From Rutidosis leptorrhynchoides (lineage: Eukaryota; Streptophyta; Magnoliopsida; Asterales; Asteraceae): 64,000 nucleotides of DNA. This document shows positions 12,293 to 23,762 of this stretch, one piece after another; the stretch's first letter is position 1; every line of letters begins with the position of its first letter. The position numbers were made by a program, and so were the translations under genes. The notes under the pieces are model-generated. The model saw nothing but the letters and a program-made list of their open reading frames with translations. It did no database searches and was not told the DNA's origin. The stretch spans positions 289,902,001-289,966,000 of the forward strand of contig NC_092341.1 in the NCBI RefSeq assembly GCF_046630445.1, read 5' to 3'.

Positions 12293-14647
12293 TGTAGTGA
12301 CCCGAACTTTTCCATGTTTATATATATATTAAATGAAATTGTTATTTACATGATTAAGTGTTTCCAACATGTTAAGCAATCAAACTTGTTAAGACTTGAT
12401 TAATTGAAATAGGTTTCATATAGACAATTGACCACCCAAGTTGACCGGTGATTCACGAACGTTAAAACTTGTAAAAACTATACGATGACATATATATGGT
12501 TATATATATAGTTAACATGATTTTATTATAAGTATGTATCTCATTAGGTATTTTAACAATGAGTTATATACATAAAAATGAGACTATTAATTTAAGAAAC
12601 TCGAAAACGATATATATAACGATTATCGTTATAACAACGTCTTACTAGGTACATATGAATCATATTAAGATATTGATACACTTGGTTAATTATGTTAAAT
12701 GACAAGTAAATATATTATTAATTGTATTAACAATGAAATACATATGTAAAAATAAGACTACTAACTTAATGATTTCGAAACGAGACATATATGTAACGAT
12801 TATCGTTGTAACGATATTTAACTGTATATATATCATACTAAGATATATTATATATCATAATATCATGATAATATAACAATTTAACATCTCATTTGTTATA
12901 ATAAACAATGGGTTAACAACATTCAACAAGATCGTTAACCTAAAGGTTTCAAAACAACATTTACATGTAACGACTAACGATGACTTAACGACTCAGTTAA
13001 AATGTATATACATGTAGTATTTTAATATGTATTCATACACTTTTGAAAGACTTCAATACACTTATCAAAATACTTCTACTTAACAAAAATGCTTACAATT
13101 ACATCCTCGTTCAGTTTCATCAACAATTCTACTCGTATGCACCCGTATTCGTACTCGTACAATACACAGCTTTTAGATGTATGTACTATTGGTATATATA
13201 CTATAATGATCAGCTCTTAGTAGCCCATGTGAGTCACCTAACACATGTGGGAACCATCATTTGGCAACTAGCATGAAATATCTCATAATATTACAAAAAT
13301 ATGAGTAATCATTCATGACTTATTTACATGAAAACAAAATTACATATCCTTTATATCTAATCCATACACCAACGACCAAAAACACCTACAAACACTTTCA
13401 TTCTTCAATTTTCTTCATCTAATTGATCTCTCTCAAGTTCTATCTTCAAGTTCTAAGTGTTTTTCATAAATTCCAAAAGTTCTAGTTTCATAAAATCAAG
13501 AATACTTCCAAGATTGCAAGTTTACTTCCAAGTTTTCTAAATCCATTCCAAGTAATCATCCAAGATCAAGAAACCTTTGTTACTTACAGTAGGTTATCTT
13601 TCTAATACAAGGTAATAATCATATTCAAACTTTAATTCAATTTCTATAACTATAACAATCTTATTTCGAGTGGAAATCTTACTTGAAATTGTTTTCGTGT
13701 CATGATTCTGCTTCAAGAACTTTCAAGCCATCCAAGGATCCTTTGAAGCTAGATATATTTTTATCATTTCCAGTAGGTTTATCCAAGGAACTTGAGGTAG
13801 TAATGATGTTCATAACATCATTCGATTCATACATATAAAGCTATCTTATTCGAAGGTTTAAACTTGTAATCACTAGAACATAGTTTAGTTAATTCTAAAC
13901 TTGTTCGCAAATAAAAGTTAATCCTTCTAACTTGATGTTTAAAATCAACTAAAAACATGTTCTATATCTATATGATATGCTAACTTAATGATTTAAAACC
14001 TGGAAACACGAAAAACACCGTAAAACCGGATTTACGCCGTCGTAGTAACACCGCGGGCTGTTTTGGGTTAGTTAATTAAAAACTATGATAAACTTTGATT
14101 TAAAAGTTGTTATTCTGGGAAAATGATTTTTATTATGAACATGAAACTATATCTAAAAATTATGGTTAAACTCAAAGTGGAAGTATGTTTTCTAAAATGG
14201 TCATCTAGACGTCGTTCTTTCGACTGAAATGACTACCTTTACAAACACGACTTGTAACTTATTTTTCCGACTATAAACCTATACTTTTCTGTTTATATTC
14301 ATAAAATAGAGTTCAATATGCAACCATAGCAATTTGATTCACTCAAAACGGATTTAAAATGAAGAAGTTATGGGTAAAACAAGATTGGATAATTTTTCTC
14401 ATTTTAGCTACGTGAAAATTGGTAACAAATCTATTCCAACCATAACTTAATCAACTTGTATTGTATATTATGTAATCTTGAGATACCATAGACACGTATA
14501 CAATGTTTCGACCTATCATGTCGACACATCTATATATATTTCGGAACAACCATAGACACTCTATATGTGAATGTTGGAGTTAGCTATACAGGGTTGAGGT
14601 TGATTCCAAAATATATATAGTTTGAGTTGTGATCAATACTGAGATAC
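12293..14647 (+). repeat. 3' LTR of the Tekay-type element, left piece
   Basis: It begins TGTAGTGACCCG 35 bp after the gag-pol stop and aligns with 2292 onward. It is interrupted at 14647 by the nested LARD, which duplicated GATAC (14643-14647 and 22668-22672). The short sequence before it (GGGTAGGTAC) sits where the polypurine tract should be. Confidence 0.95.
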
Positions 14648-16478
14648 TGATAAGGCTAAAAAGGAACATATATTTCATAGCATTATCCCCCAAGAAAGAC
14701 AGGATTTTAGTTGTAATTGTTCCATATTCAAGTAATATTCGTTTATATTTAATAAGTGCGAAGACAAAAGGCGAAAACGAAGAATTGAAGACGGAAAGGT
14801 CCAAAATGCTCAAATGTACAAGATACAATTAAAAAGGTTCAAATTATTGATGAAGAACGTCTAAAAATGACAAGAGTACAAGTTGCGGAACGCAAAGTAC
14901 ACGATATAAAATAGTACGCAAGGACGTCTGAAAATCCGGAACCGGGACCCGAGTCAAGAAGAAACGCCCGACGCAACGGACCAAAAATATCTAGTCTACT
15001 ATGCACAAGAATAAAATATAATATATAAATAATTATATTAATTATTTATATATTTATATTTATTTTATATTATGTCGACAAGCTAGGAGCCAAAACAATG
15101 TGAGCTGTCCCTGGTCCTCATGCGAGTCGCATGGCCAGAAGGCCATTTCCATGCGAGTCGCATGACTCCAGATTTCAGGCCAGGTTCTATAAATTGCAAC
15201 ATTTTCTGCCGAGTAAAGAGAAAAAAAAAAACACACACATACAAATATATCTACTCCCTCTGTTCAAGATGTAATATATATATATATAATAAATAATAGA
15301 TTAGATGTATATTAGATTAGATTGGGTAATGTAAAAATCAGTTTTATGGAATTCTAAGTTAAAATTCTGTCCGTGTAACACTCCTTTGATTAATCCCAAT
15401 GTAAGTTATGTACTTCCTTTTTATTTTAATGTCTAGTAGCTAAGTTATTATTATGCCTATTTAAAACGAAGTAATCATGATGTTGGGCTAATTACTAAAA
15501 TTGGGTAATTGGGCTTTGTACCATAATTGGGGTTTGGACAAAAGAACGACACTTGTGGAAATTAGACTATGGGCTATTAATGGGCTTTATATTTGTTTAA
15601 CTAAATGATAGTTTGTTAATGTTAATATAAAGATTTACAATTGGGCGTCCCTATAAATTACCATATACACTCGATCGGACACGATGGGCGGGGTATTTAT
15701 ATGTACGAATAATCGTTCATTTAACCGGACACGGGAATGGATTAATAGCCACCAGAATAATTAAAACAGGGGTGAAATTACATTCAAGGGTAATTGGTGT
15801 AATTGTTAACAAAGTAGTAAAACCTTGGAATACACGCAGTCGTTAACCTGGTGTATTCATTAAACAAAGAATTAAGACCTTGTTACAGTTTGAATCCCCA
15901 ATTAGTTGGAATTATTTGACTTCGGGTATGAGAGTAATTTGCCGAGCATTTTATAATTATAACCGATGAACTATTTTGGTCAAAAGCCGGATAGCTTTCA
16001 AATAATTCCAGGCCAAAGGACAATTAACCCATTGAACTAAATTAAAATCGATACGCCAATATCATGATTATGGAAGTTTAAATAAGCATAATAATTATTT
16101 TATTTTATTTATTTTACGCACTTTAATTATCGTCATTTAAATTTTGTATTAGATTTTAATTGTGACTTAAAATATAAAATCGACAAACCGGTCATTAAAC
16201 GGTAAAACCCCACTTTTATATATTATTATATATATATTTTTATATTGTTGTACAAAAATATTTATATAAAAATAAGTGTTTCATAAGCCCGTCTCCCTGT
16301 GGAACGAACCGGACTTACTAAAAACTATACTACTCCGCGACTAGGTACACTGCCTATAGTGTTGTAGCAAGGTTTTGGTATATCCCACTCGATAAATAAA
16401 TAATTAAAACTTGTCATAATTTGTAGCATTCCGCATTAAAAATATATAACTATTTCGTACACCACGCTACAATCATCA
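14648..16478 (+). repeat. 5' LTR of the LARD
   Basis: It runs from TGATAAGG after GATAC to AATCATCA just before the primer-binding site and matches 20834-22667 almost base for base. It contains paired palindromes (15119-15164) and a TATA box (15189-15194). The antisense sequence of the related LTR at 51455-53465 aligns with it, more diverged. Confidence 0.95.
15119..15194 (+). promoter_or_regulatory. LTR promoter: paired palindromes and TATA box
   Basis: CATGCGAGTCGCATG occurs at 15119-15133 and 15150-15164, 31 bp apart start to start. TATAAA follows at 15189-15194. The same layout recurs in the 3' LTR (21305-21350, TATA at 21374-21379, one base changed in the second palindrome). It also recurs on the minus strand of the Athila-type LTR. 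Function as an upstream promoter element is inferred from this repeated placement. Confidence 0.6.
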
Positions 16479-16484
16479 AGTTTT

Positions 16485-16502
16485 TGGCGCCGCTGCCGGG
16501 GA
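16485..16502 (+). other. primer-binding site of the LARD
   Basis: TGGCGCCGCTGCCGGGGA lies six bases after the LTR end. This is the usual site type in Athila-group Ty3/gypsy elements and differs from the Met-type site of the surrounding Tekay element. Confidence 0.8.
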
Positions 16503-16808
16503 GTCGGCGAAATTTTTATATTTTGTTTTTAGAAAAACAATATAAAATCTTTAAAAAAAAAAATTTAAAAAACTTAAAAACTTAAAAATTTTTATATATA
16601 AATTTATTTTTAAGATTTTTACTATAAACTATCTCTATTTTTATTTTAGTTTTATAAAAATATAAAGTTTTTATTTAATTTATATATTTTATATAAATAT
16701 TTTTAAAACAGAAAAATTAAAAATTAGAAAAACAGAAAATAAAAATAAATAATAAATAAAACGTGAACCTGTCATTTTTTGACCCCCATTTGAACTGGAC
16801 CAACAGGT

Positions 16809-16855
16809 CATGCGACTCGCATGACCCTTCTGCATAAACCCATGCGAGTCGCATG
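16809..16855 (+). promoter_or_regulatory. internal pair of CATGCGA..TCGCATG palindromes
   Basis: CATGCGACTCGCATG (16809-16823) and CATGCGAGTCGCATG (16841-16855) repeat the LTR motif pair about 330 bp inside the element, with similar spacing. The flanking sequence is not an LTR copy, so this is not a simple duplication of the LTR. The role is unknown. Confidence 0.55.
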
Positions 16856-17821
16856 AGGTCTTCTGACAGGCCACCATTCTACCCTAATTTCGCATTTATT
16901 ACGGATTTTATTATTATTATTATTATAAACCCTAATCTATTTATTATTATTATATTTCAGTTTTTAATTAGTTATTATTACTTATAATTAGTTTTATTTT
17001 ATTTAAAATTAATACTTTTATAATATAAATATAAAAATAATATTTTTATAAAAATATATAATTTTATCAACTTTTTATTTTCCTTTATATTTTGTATCTT
17101 TTATTTATTTTTAGCGTAATTTTTATATTTTTATCATTCGTGCTTAGTTTTAAGTCTAGTTTTTACCGTAGTTTCATTTTTATTTCTAGAATTTTTAGGC
17201 ATTGCCGTAAAATCCCTTAAGTGCTTATTCCTTAGACTAAGATTTAGGTGCTTTAGAATTTTGCGACACCGTTTTTCGCTTTAGTTTTAAATAGATTTTA
17301 GTGCCTTTAAGTAATTGCGGATTTCCTATAGAATTGCTTCTAAGCCTTAATACCTTTAGGCACAACTTTTTAGATTTAGTTTTTAGACTTTTAAGTTCCG
17401 ACGTTTTATTATTTTTATTTTTCGACGCCTATTTTTCTACCTTTTTATTTTTCGACACTTTTCGACGCGCAATCTATTTCTTTCTTATTTCTCGACGCTT
17501 TAGTTTTCTAGGACTTAGAAATTTTCTCTACTTCTTATCTAATTCTCAAACGGAAAGAAAAATTATTTAAGTGGTTAAATTAATGGACGTTGACATTTTT
17601 CTGGTTCGTAGTAATAGTTGGATTTGTTAGTGGCTAGTTGTGGGCTTCCGATTTAAAGGGTCCTGGCTACCTGCTGCATCTTTTGGCTATTCGAAACGTG
17701 GGCAAAAATCAGAAAAGTCTATTAATTGGACAACTTAGATAAGTTTTTCTATTTTTTTATAACTAATAGGATAATTCGTGAATGCACCACATTGTAGCTA
17801 AAATTTGGCCATCGCAATAAA

Positions 17822-18910
17822 ATGGAAAAATTTGAAAACAAAGCCTTGGAAACTCTTTTTGAACTCCTAAATCAATTAAATCAATACTCTCAAATGAGTG
17901 TTGATGACAATTCGGTCAGTCAATCTTGGATCGCGAACGACGAAACAATAACTGGTTGTGAAATCTGTGGAGATTATCACTCAACATGGGAATGTTACTA
18001 TTATGTTCCTATGGAAAATTACGTACCCACAGAACCTGAATGGAGCGATTACGAAGAACGCAATTCAAACTGGGATTATTCCCAAGAATTTATCGAAACT
18101 CAACAACCAGAAGACGAGGAAAATTACGTGTCCGAAAATTCTTTAGATCATATGAAAATCAAACTCGAAGAACTCGATGCTCAAAATGAACAAATGAGCG
18201 AGTTTGTAAACCGGCAAGCTGAAACTCTATCAGACTACACACCTGTTGATCTGAGGAGTATTGTGCAAGAAAATCTCATATCATCGAATTTTGATGAATT
18301 CGAGAGCTCCGAAATCACCAACTATCCCGATGATACTTTTTATTCAGTCTTACCAATTTCACAATATATCGACACATTAGCCTATACTGACGAAAGCATC
18401 AATCCATCAACCAATAAAGATAAAGTAAGGGTGACAAATTGGTACTCTTGGGAAAACGATAACGTTGAAAATTTTACCCCCGAGGCCAAACCGAAATTCA
18501 CCATTCCACAACCTTCCAACCCAATATTCTCAATAGACGAGTTATCTACCCAAGATGAACTACGAGCTGTAATAGATAATGACACCTCGGATTTCACCCA
18601 ATTGGGTAATAGAGGTGAAAACTTTGATCCCGAGAATAAAAGGAAGAAAATATTAGGAATTGTCCGCCCTATAGAATGTATGTCGGTGTATATCGATCCA
18701 TTTGACCAAGAAACAGAAAAGAGACATATCCATTTACTAAAAGCTACACTTAAAAAAGAATTAAGTAGTGACGTTCGGGTGAGTCTAAACTTTAAACCCA
18801 TTGATATATTATACACCACCCGAGATATAAATAACTGGCTCACTATTTTAATTCGTGGAACTTATTCCATCGACTTCACATATCGTCAGCTAAAGTGTGG
18901 GGAAGTCTAA
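17822..18910 (+). CDS. gag-like ORF of the LARD (362 aa)
   Basis: This is the only long frame in the element. The N-terminal third holds CEICGDYHSTWEC, a C-x2-C-x3-H-x4-C motif. The gag part of the Athila-type element at the right edge has the same spacing (CEQCGGPHFTKDC). The rest is acidic and hydrophilic with no domain I can name, and there is no protease or polymerase motif. The last codons are written by a polypurine-like AAGTGTGGGG motif at 18893-18902. It may bind or package RNA like a gag protein, or may be a degenerate gag-derived frame. The open frame of 362 codons in AT-rich DNA suggests it has been selected or is very recent. Confidence 0.6.
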   Translation: MEKFENKALETLFELLNQLNQYSQMSVDDNSVSQSWIANDETITGCEICGDYHSTWECYYYVPMENYVPTEPEWSDYEERNSNWDYSQEFIETQQPEDEENYVSENSLDHMKIKLEELDAQNEQMSEFVNRQAETLSDYTPVDLRSIVQENLISSNFDEFESSEITNYPDDTFYSVLPISQYIDTLAYTDESINPSTNKDKVRVTNWYSWENDNVENFTPEAKPKFTIPQPSNPIFSIDELSTQDELRAVIDNDTSDFTQLGNRGENFDPENKRKKILGIVRPIECMSVYIDPFDQETEKRHIHLLKATLKKELSSDVRVSLNFKPIDILYTTRDINNWLTILIRGTYSIDFTYRQLKCGEV

Positions 18911-20819
18911 CCCCACTTAACGTTAAATTAGGGGTTCGGGTTAGTGCATAACTCGTTAATAAACATGCATGATAACTTAGGGTAAAATACGCATTTTCAA
19001 AAATTAGCAAACAGTTCAGAAAAGCAACCATTTTTGAAGAAAAACATGTGTGATAAAACAAGAAGGAATGAACGGTGAGGCGCGCCATCTATCATTCGAC
19101 GAGCTTTGTAAGTACAAACTAGGTATTCTTAATCACTTTTCTACACTAATCACCCTCATGAATTTATAATTAGAGTCTGATTTCATTCAAATGAGGGCAT
19201 TGCATGATCTTAAGTGTGGGGAAGGGTTATAAATTCTCTCGGATTTTACACTTGGTTTATTTGTCAAATTTTGTGAAAATTTGAAAAATTTTCAACTAAA
19301 TGAAGTCAAAATCATGTTTATACATATTTATGAACGATGAAAATTAGGTGTTAATACCGAAATTATCGTTACCTCTAAAAGGACATAAATTGAGAAACAA
19401 CCTAAAACGCTTGAATTCATTTAAAATGGAATAAAGGAGAATAAAAAGGCAAAGAAAGAAACTAAGTGTGGGGAGAATGTACCAAGTTATTCAATTAAAA
19501 AAACTATCTATCACATGTTTGTACAAAGTTATTGCAGGTGTTTTTTTTTTTGAACTAAATTAACTATTTTACCCGATGAAAAAAAAGAATAGATGGATCT
19601 ACACGATGAATCAATTCCATCATTAAAAGGAAGTAAAGTCTTCCGAAAAAGACACGCGCTTCTTGATTTAGGTCATGAAGTTGTCGTCCAGACCAGCTGT
19701 AGGTTGACGAAAAATCTAGAAAAGTCATCTCTAAAATCAGCTGGAAATCCACGGACCTCAGCATCAAACAGGGTCGCCAAGTGGTCAGATTTATCTCGTA
19801 CAATGGGGGGGCACCGTGCAAATTAGCTTGATAAGACTAATGAATCAGATCCCCAGAAAGGATAATCTCCTTTAAAGATCAAAAATCAGCTTTTAAGCCT
19901 GATATTACTCAATCCTTGAGATTGACCTTAAAGATTGAGAATTCAAACTCATGGAATTCGATGATATCTAAACTCGAGCTTGAACGAGAAAATATTTTGA
20001 TAAAAATTACAAACCGATTTGTTTTCTGAAAACCCATTTTCAATGCGTTCATTACCATTGAACGTAAAATCCTAGGAATTCACCTGGAATTCATTAGGTC
20101 ACCTGAACCAAATCGGGTGTCAACCGTAAGAACGGTGGTTGCATAGCATGGTCGAAGACAGGACCTTGTGCCAGACCGAAAAATCAAAGGATGATCTTTA
20201 CTATTGCTCCTACCAAGGATAGTTCTAGCATCCGACACGTTAATTAGACCATGAACAAATGCATGTCATTAGACATTGCCTTAACAATTTCTTGTTCATC
20301 GCTTTCCTTTACAACCGGACGGTAGTTTACCGAAAGGTAATATACGGAACAAGTAAACTGGATGTGTGCTTCCGATACCGGGATAGCAGTGGATTACACG
20401 AACCTAAAAGTTTTAAGCCAAAATATTGATCCACAAATATATTTTGCAACACCGAATGGTGGGTCAAATCAGAAAACTTGTCTAGGGTAAAATCTAGCTT
20501 GAATTTTCAAAAGATCAAATGTTTTCATAAAGATCCAATTTCCTTAAGGATCTAAATTTTTATAGTCATGTGGGACTGTAAACCGCCTTTCAAATGTGCA
20601 CTTTGCTTTGGAAACCGAAAGTAAATCGGCTATTTGATTGCCAGTGTCGTTGACCTAAACCCGAGGCAACTATAAAAGACACACCCACCTTAACCACATC
20701 GTTACTATCATTGTTTATACCGCTCTATCAAAATCACTGATGTACAAAGTGTGAAGAATAAAGAAGTGATTCGTATGTTTTTATTTCAAGACTGTATTGC
20801 TTGAGGACAAGCAACGTTC
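18911..20819 (+). other. LARD 3' non-coding region
   Basis: There is no gene. The stretch around 19590-19800 is the reverse complement, with few changes, of 54400-54660 in the Athila-type element, and the shared tract extends further at lower similarity. AAGTGTGGGG recurs at 19212-19221 and 19464-19473, before the functional copy at 20820. Confidence 0.7.
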
Positions 20820-20833
20820 AAGTGTGGGGATAT
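20820..20833 (+). other. polypurine tract of the LARD
   Basis: AAGTGTGGGGATAT sits directly before the 3' LTR and follows a GAGGACAAGCAA stretch that is also conserved in the Athila-type element. Confidence 0.7.
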
Positions 20834-22667
20834 TGATAAGGCTAAAAAGGAACATATATTTCATAGCATTATCCCCCAAGAAAGACAGGATTTTAGTTGT
20901 AATTGTTCCATATTCAAGTAATATTCGTTTATATTTAATAAGTGCGAAGACAAAAGGCGAAAACGAAGAATTGAAGACGGAAAGGTCCAAAATGCTCAAA
21001 TGTACAAGATACAATTAAAAAGGTTCAAATTATTGATGAAGAACGTCTAAAAATGACAAGAGTACAAGTTGCGGAACGCAAAGTACACGATATAAAATAG
21101 TACGCAAGGACGTCTGAAAATCCGGAACCGGGACCCGAGTCAAGAAGAAACGCCCGACGCAACGGACCAAAAATATCTAGTCTACTATGCACAAGAATAA
21201 AATATAATATATAAATAATTATATTAATTATTTATATATTTATATTTATTTTATATTATGTCGACAAGCTAGGAGCCAAAACAATGTGAGCTGTCCCTGG
21301 TCCTCATGCGAGTCGCATGGCCAGAAGGCCATTTCCATGCGAGTTGCATGACTCCAGATTTCAGGCCAGGTTCTATAAATTGCAACATTTTCTGCCGAGT
21401 AAAGAGAAAAAAAAAAAACACACACATACAAATATATCTACTCCCTCTGTTCAAGATGTAATATATATATATATATAATAAATAATAGATTAGATGTATA
21501 TTAGATTAGATTGGGTAATGTAAAAATCAGTTTTATGGAATTCTAAGTTAAAATTCTGTCCGTGTAACACTCCTTTGATTAATCCCACTGTAAGTTATGT
21601 ACTTCCTTTTTATTTTAATGTCTAGTAGCTAAGTTATTATTATGCCTATTTAAAACAAAGTAATCATGATGTTGGGCTAATTACTAAAATTGGGTAATTG
21701 GGCTTTGTACCATAATTGGGGTTTGGACAAAAGAACGACACTTGTGGAAATTAGACTATGGGCTATTAATGGGCTTTATATTTGTTTAACTAAATGATAG
21801 TTTGTTAATGTTAATATAAAGATTTACAATTGGGCGTCCCTATAAATTACCATATACACTCGATCGGACACGATGGGCGGGGTATTTATATGTACGAATA
21901 ATCGTTCATTTAACCGGACACGGGAATAGATTAATAGCCACTAGAATAATTAAAACAGGGGTGAAATTACATTCAAGGGTAATTGGTGTAATTGTTAACA
22001 AAGTAGTAAAACCTTGGAATACACGCAGTCGTTAACCTGGTGTATTCATTAAACAAAGAATTAAGACCTTGTTACAGTTTGAATCCCCAATTAGTTGGAA
22101 TTATTTGACTTCGGGTATGAGAGTAATTTGCCGAGCATTTTATAATTATAACCGATGAACTATTTTGGTCAAAAGCCGGATAGCTTTCAAATAATTCCAG
22201 GCCAAAGGACAATTAACCCATTGAACTAAATTAAAATCGATACGCCAATATCATGATTATGGAAGTTTAAATAAGCATAATAATTATTTTATTTTATTTA
22301 TTTTACGCACTTTAATTATCGTCATTTAAATTTTGTATTAGATTTTAATTGTGACTTAAAATATAAAATCGACAAACCGGTCATTAAACGGTAAAACCCC
22401 ACTTTTATATATTATTATATATATATTTTTATATTGTTGTACAAAAATATTTATATAAAAATAAGTGTTTCATAAGCCCGTCTCCCTGTGGAATGAACCG
22501 GACTTACTAAAAACTATACTACTCCGCGACTAGGTACACTGCCTATAGTGTTGTAGCAAGGTTTTGGTATATCCCACTCGATAAATAAATAATTAAAACT
22601 TGTCATAATTTGTAGCATTCCGCATTAAAAATATATAACTATTTCGTACACCACGCTACAATCATCA
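20834..22667 (+). repeat. 3' LTR of the LARD
   Basis: It is nearly identical to 14648-16478. Its promoter (TATA 21374-21379) faces right, into the Tekay LTR remnant and the palindrome. Confidence 0.95.
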
Positions 22668-22672
22668 GATAC

Positions 22673-23757
22673 GTATACACTGGGTCGTGGATTGATTCAA
22701 GATAATATTTATCGATTTATTTCTGTACATCTAACTGTGGAGAACTAGTTGTAGGTTACTAACGAGGACAGCTGACTTAATAAACTTAAAACATCAAAAT
22801 ATATTAGAAGTGTTGTAAATATATTTTGAACATACTTTGATATATATGTATATATTGTTATAGGTTCGTGAATCAACCAGTGGCCAAGTCTTACTTCCCG
22901 ACAAAGTAAAAATCTGTGAAAGTGAGTTATAGTCCCACTTTTAAAATCTAATATTTTTGGAATGAGAATACATGCAGGTTTTATAAATGATTTACAAAAT
23001 AGACACAAGTATGTGAAACTACATTATATGGTTGAATTATCGAAATCGAATATGCCCCTTTTTATTAAGTCTGGTAATCTAAGAATTAGGGAACAGACAC
23101 CCTAATTGACGCGAATCCTAAAGATAGATCTATTGGGCCTAACAAACCCCATCCAAAGTACCGGATGCTTTAGTACTTCGAAATTTATATCATATCCGAA
23201 GGGTGTCCCGGAATGATGGGGATATTCTTATATATGCATCTTGTTAATGTCGGTTACCAGGTGTTCACCATATGAATGATTTTTATCTCTATGTATGGGA
23301 TGTGTATTGAAATATGAAATCTTGTGGTCTATTGTTACGATTTGATATATATATAGGTTAAACCTATAACTCACCAACATTTTTGTTGACGTTTAAAGCA
23401 TGTTTATTCTCAGGTGAATACTAAGAGCTTCCGCTGTTGCATACTAAAATAAGGACAAGATTTGGAGTCCATGTTTGCATGATATTGTGTAAAAACTGCA
23501 TTCAAGAAACTGATTTCGATGTAACATATTTGTATTGTAAACCATTATGTAATGGTCGTGTGTAAACAGGATATTTTAGATTATCATTATTTGATAATCT
23601 ACGTAAAGCTTTTTAAACCTTTATTTATGAAATAAAGGTTATGGTTTGTTTTAAAAATGAATGCAGTCTTTGAAAAACGTCTCATATAGAGGTCAAAACC
23701 TCGCAACGAAATCAATTAATATGGAACGTTTTTAATCAATAAGAACGGGATATTTCA
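22673..23757 (+). repeat. 3' LTR of the Tekay-type element, right piece
   Basis: It resumes the LTR exactly where 14647 stopped and ends ATTTCA before the GATGT duplication. Its last roughly 860 bases also form the outer part of the left arm of the large palindrome, with an inverted copy at 27966-28828. Confidence 0.94.
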
Positions 23758-23762
23758 GATGT

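Larger units (their letters stand above)
14643..22672 (+). mobile_element. non-autonomous LTR element (LARD type, Athila-related), nested
   Basis: An 8020-bp element (14648-22667) lies between GATAC duplications. It has LTRs of about 1.83 kb (TGATAAGG...AATCATCA), a primer-binding site, a polypurine tract and one gag-like ORF, but no protease, reverse transcriptase or integrase. By eye its LTRs differ at roughly eight positions, so it is very young. Its LTR, its 3' non-coding part and its zinc motif are related to the Athila-type element at 51455-64000. That relation suggests it was moved by enzymes from such a partner. It is whole in structure but cannot move alone. Confidence 0.9.
2287..23762 (+). 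mobile_element. Ty3/gypsy Tekay-type chromovirus, complete, with nested insertion
   Basis: The element is bounded by the 5-bp duplication GATGT at 2287-2291 and 23758-23762. Its LTRs start TGTAGTGACCCG and end ATTTCA. Order: 5' LTR, Met-type primer-binding site, acidic extra ORF, captured F-box-like sequence, one long gag-pol frame with a C-terminal chromodomain-like segment, then the 3' LTR. The chromodomain and the RT/integrase sequence point to the Tekay clade. The two LTRs differ by roughly 1% by eye, so the insertion is fairly young. The 3' LTR is split by an 8.0-kb LARD (14648-22667). gag-pol looks whole. The captured gene is broken. Confidence 0.93.
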
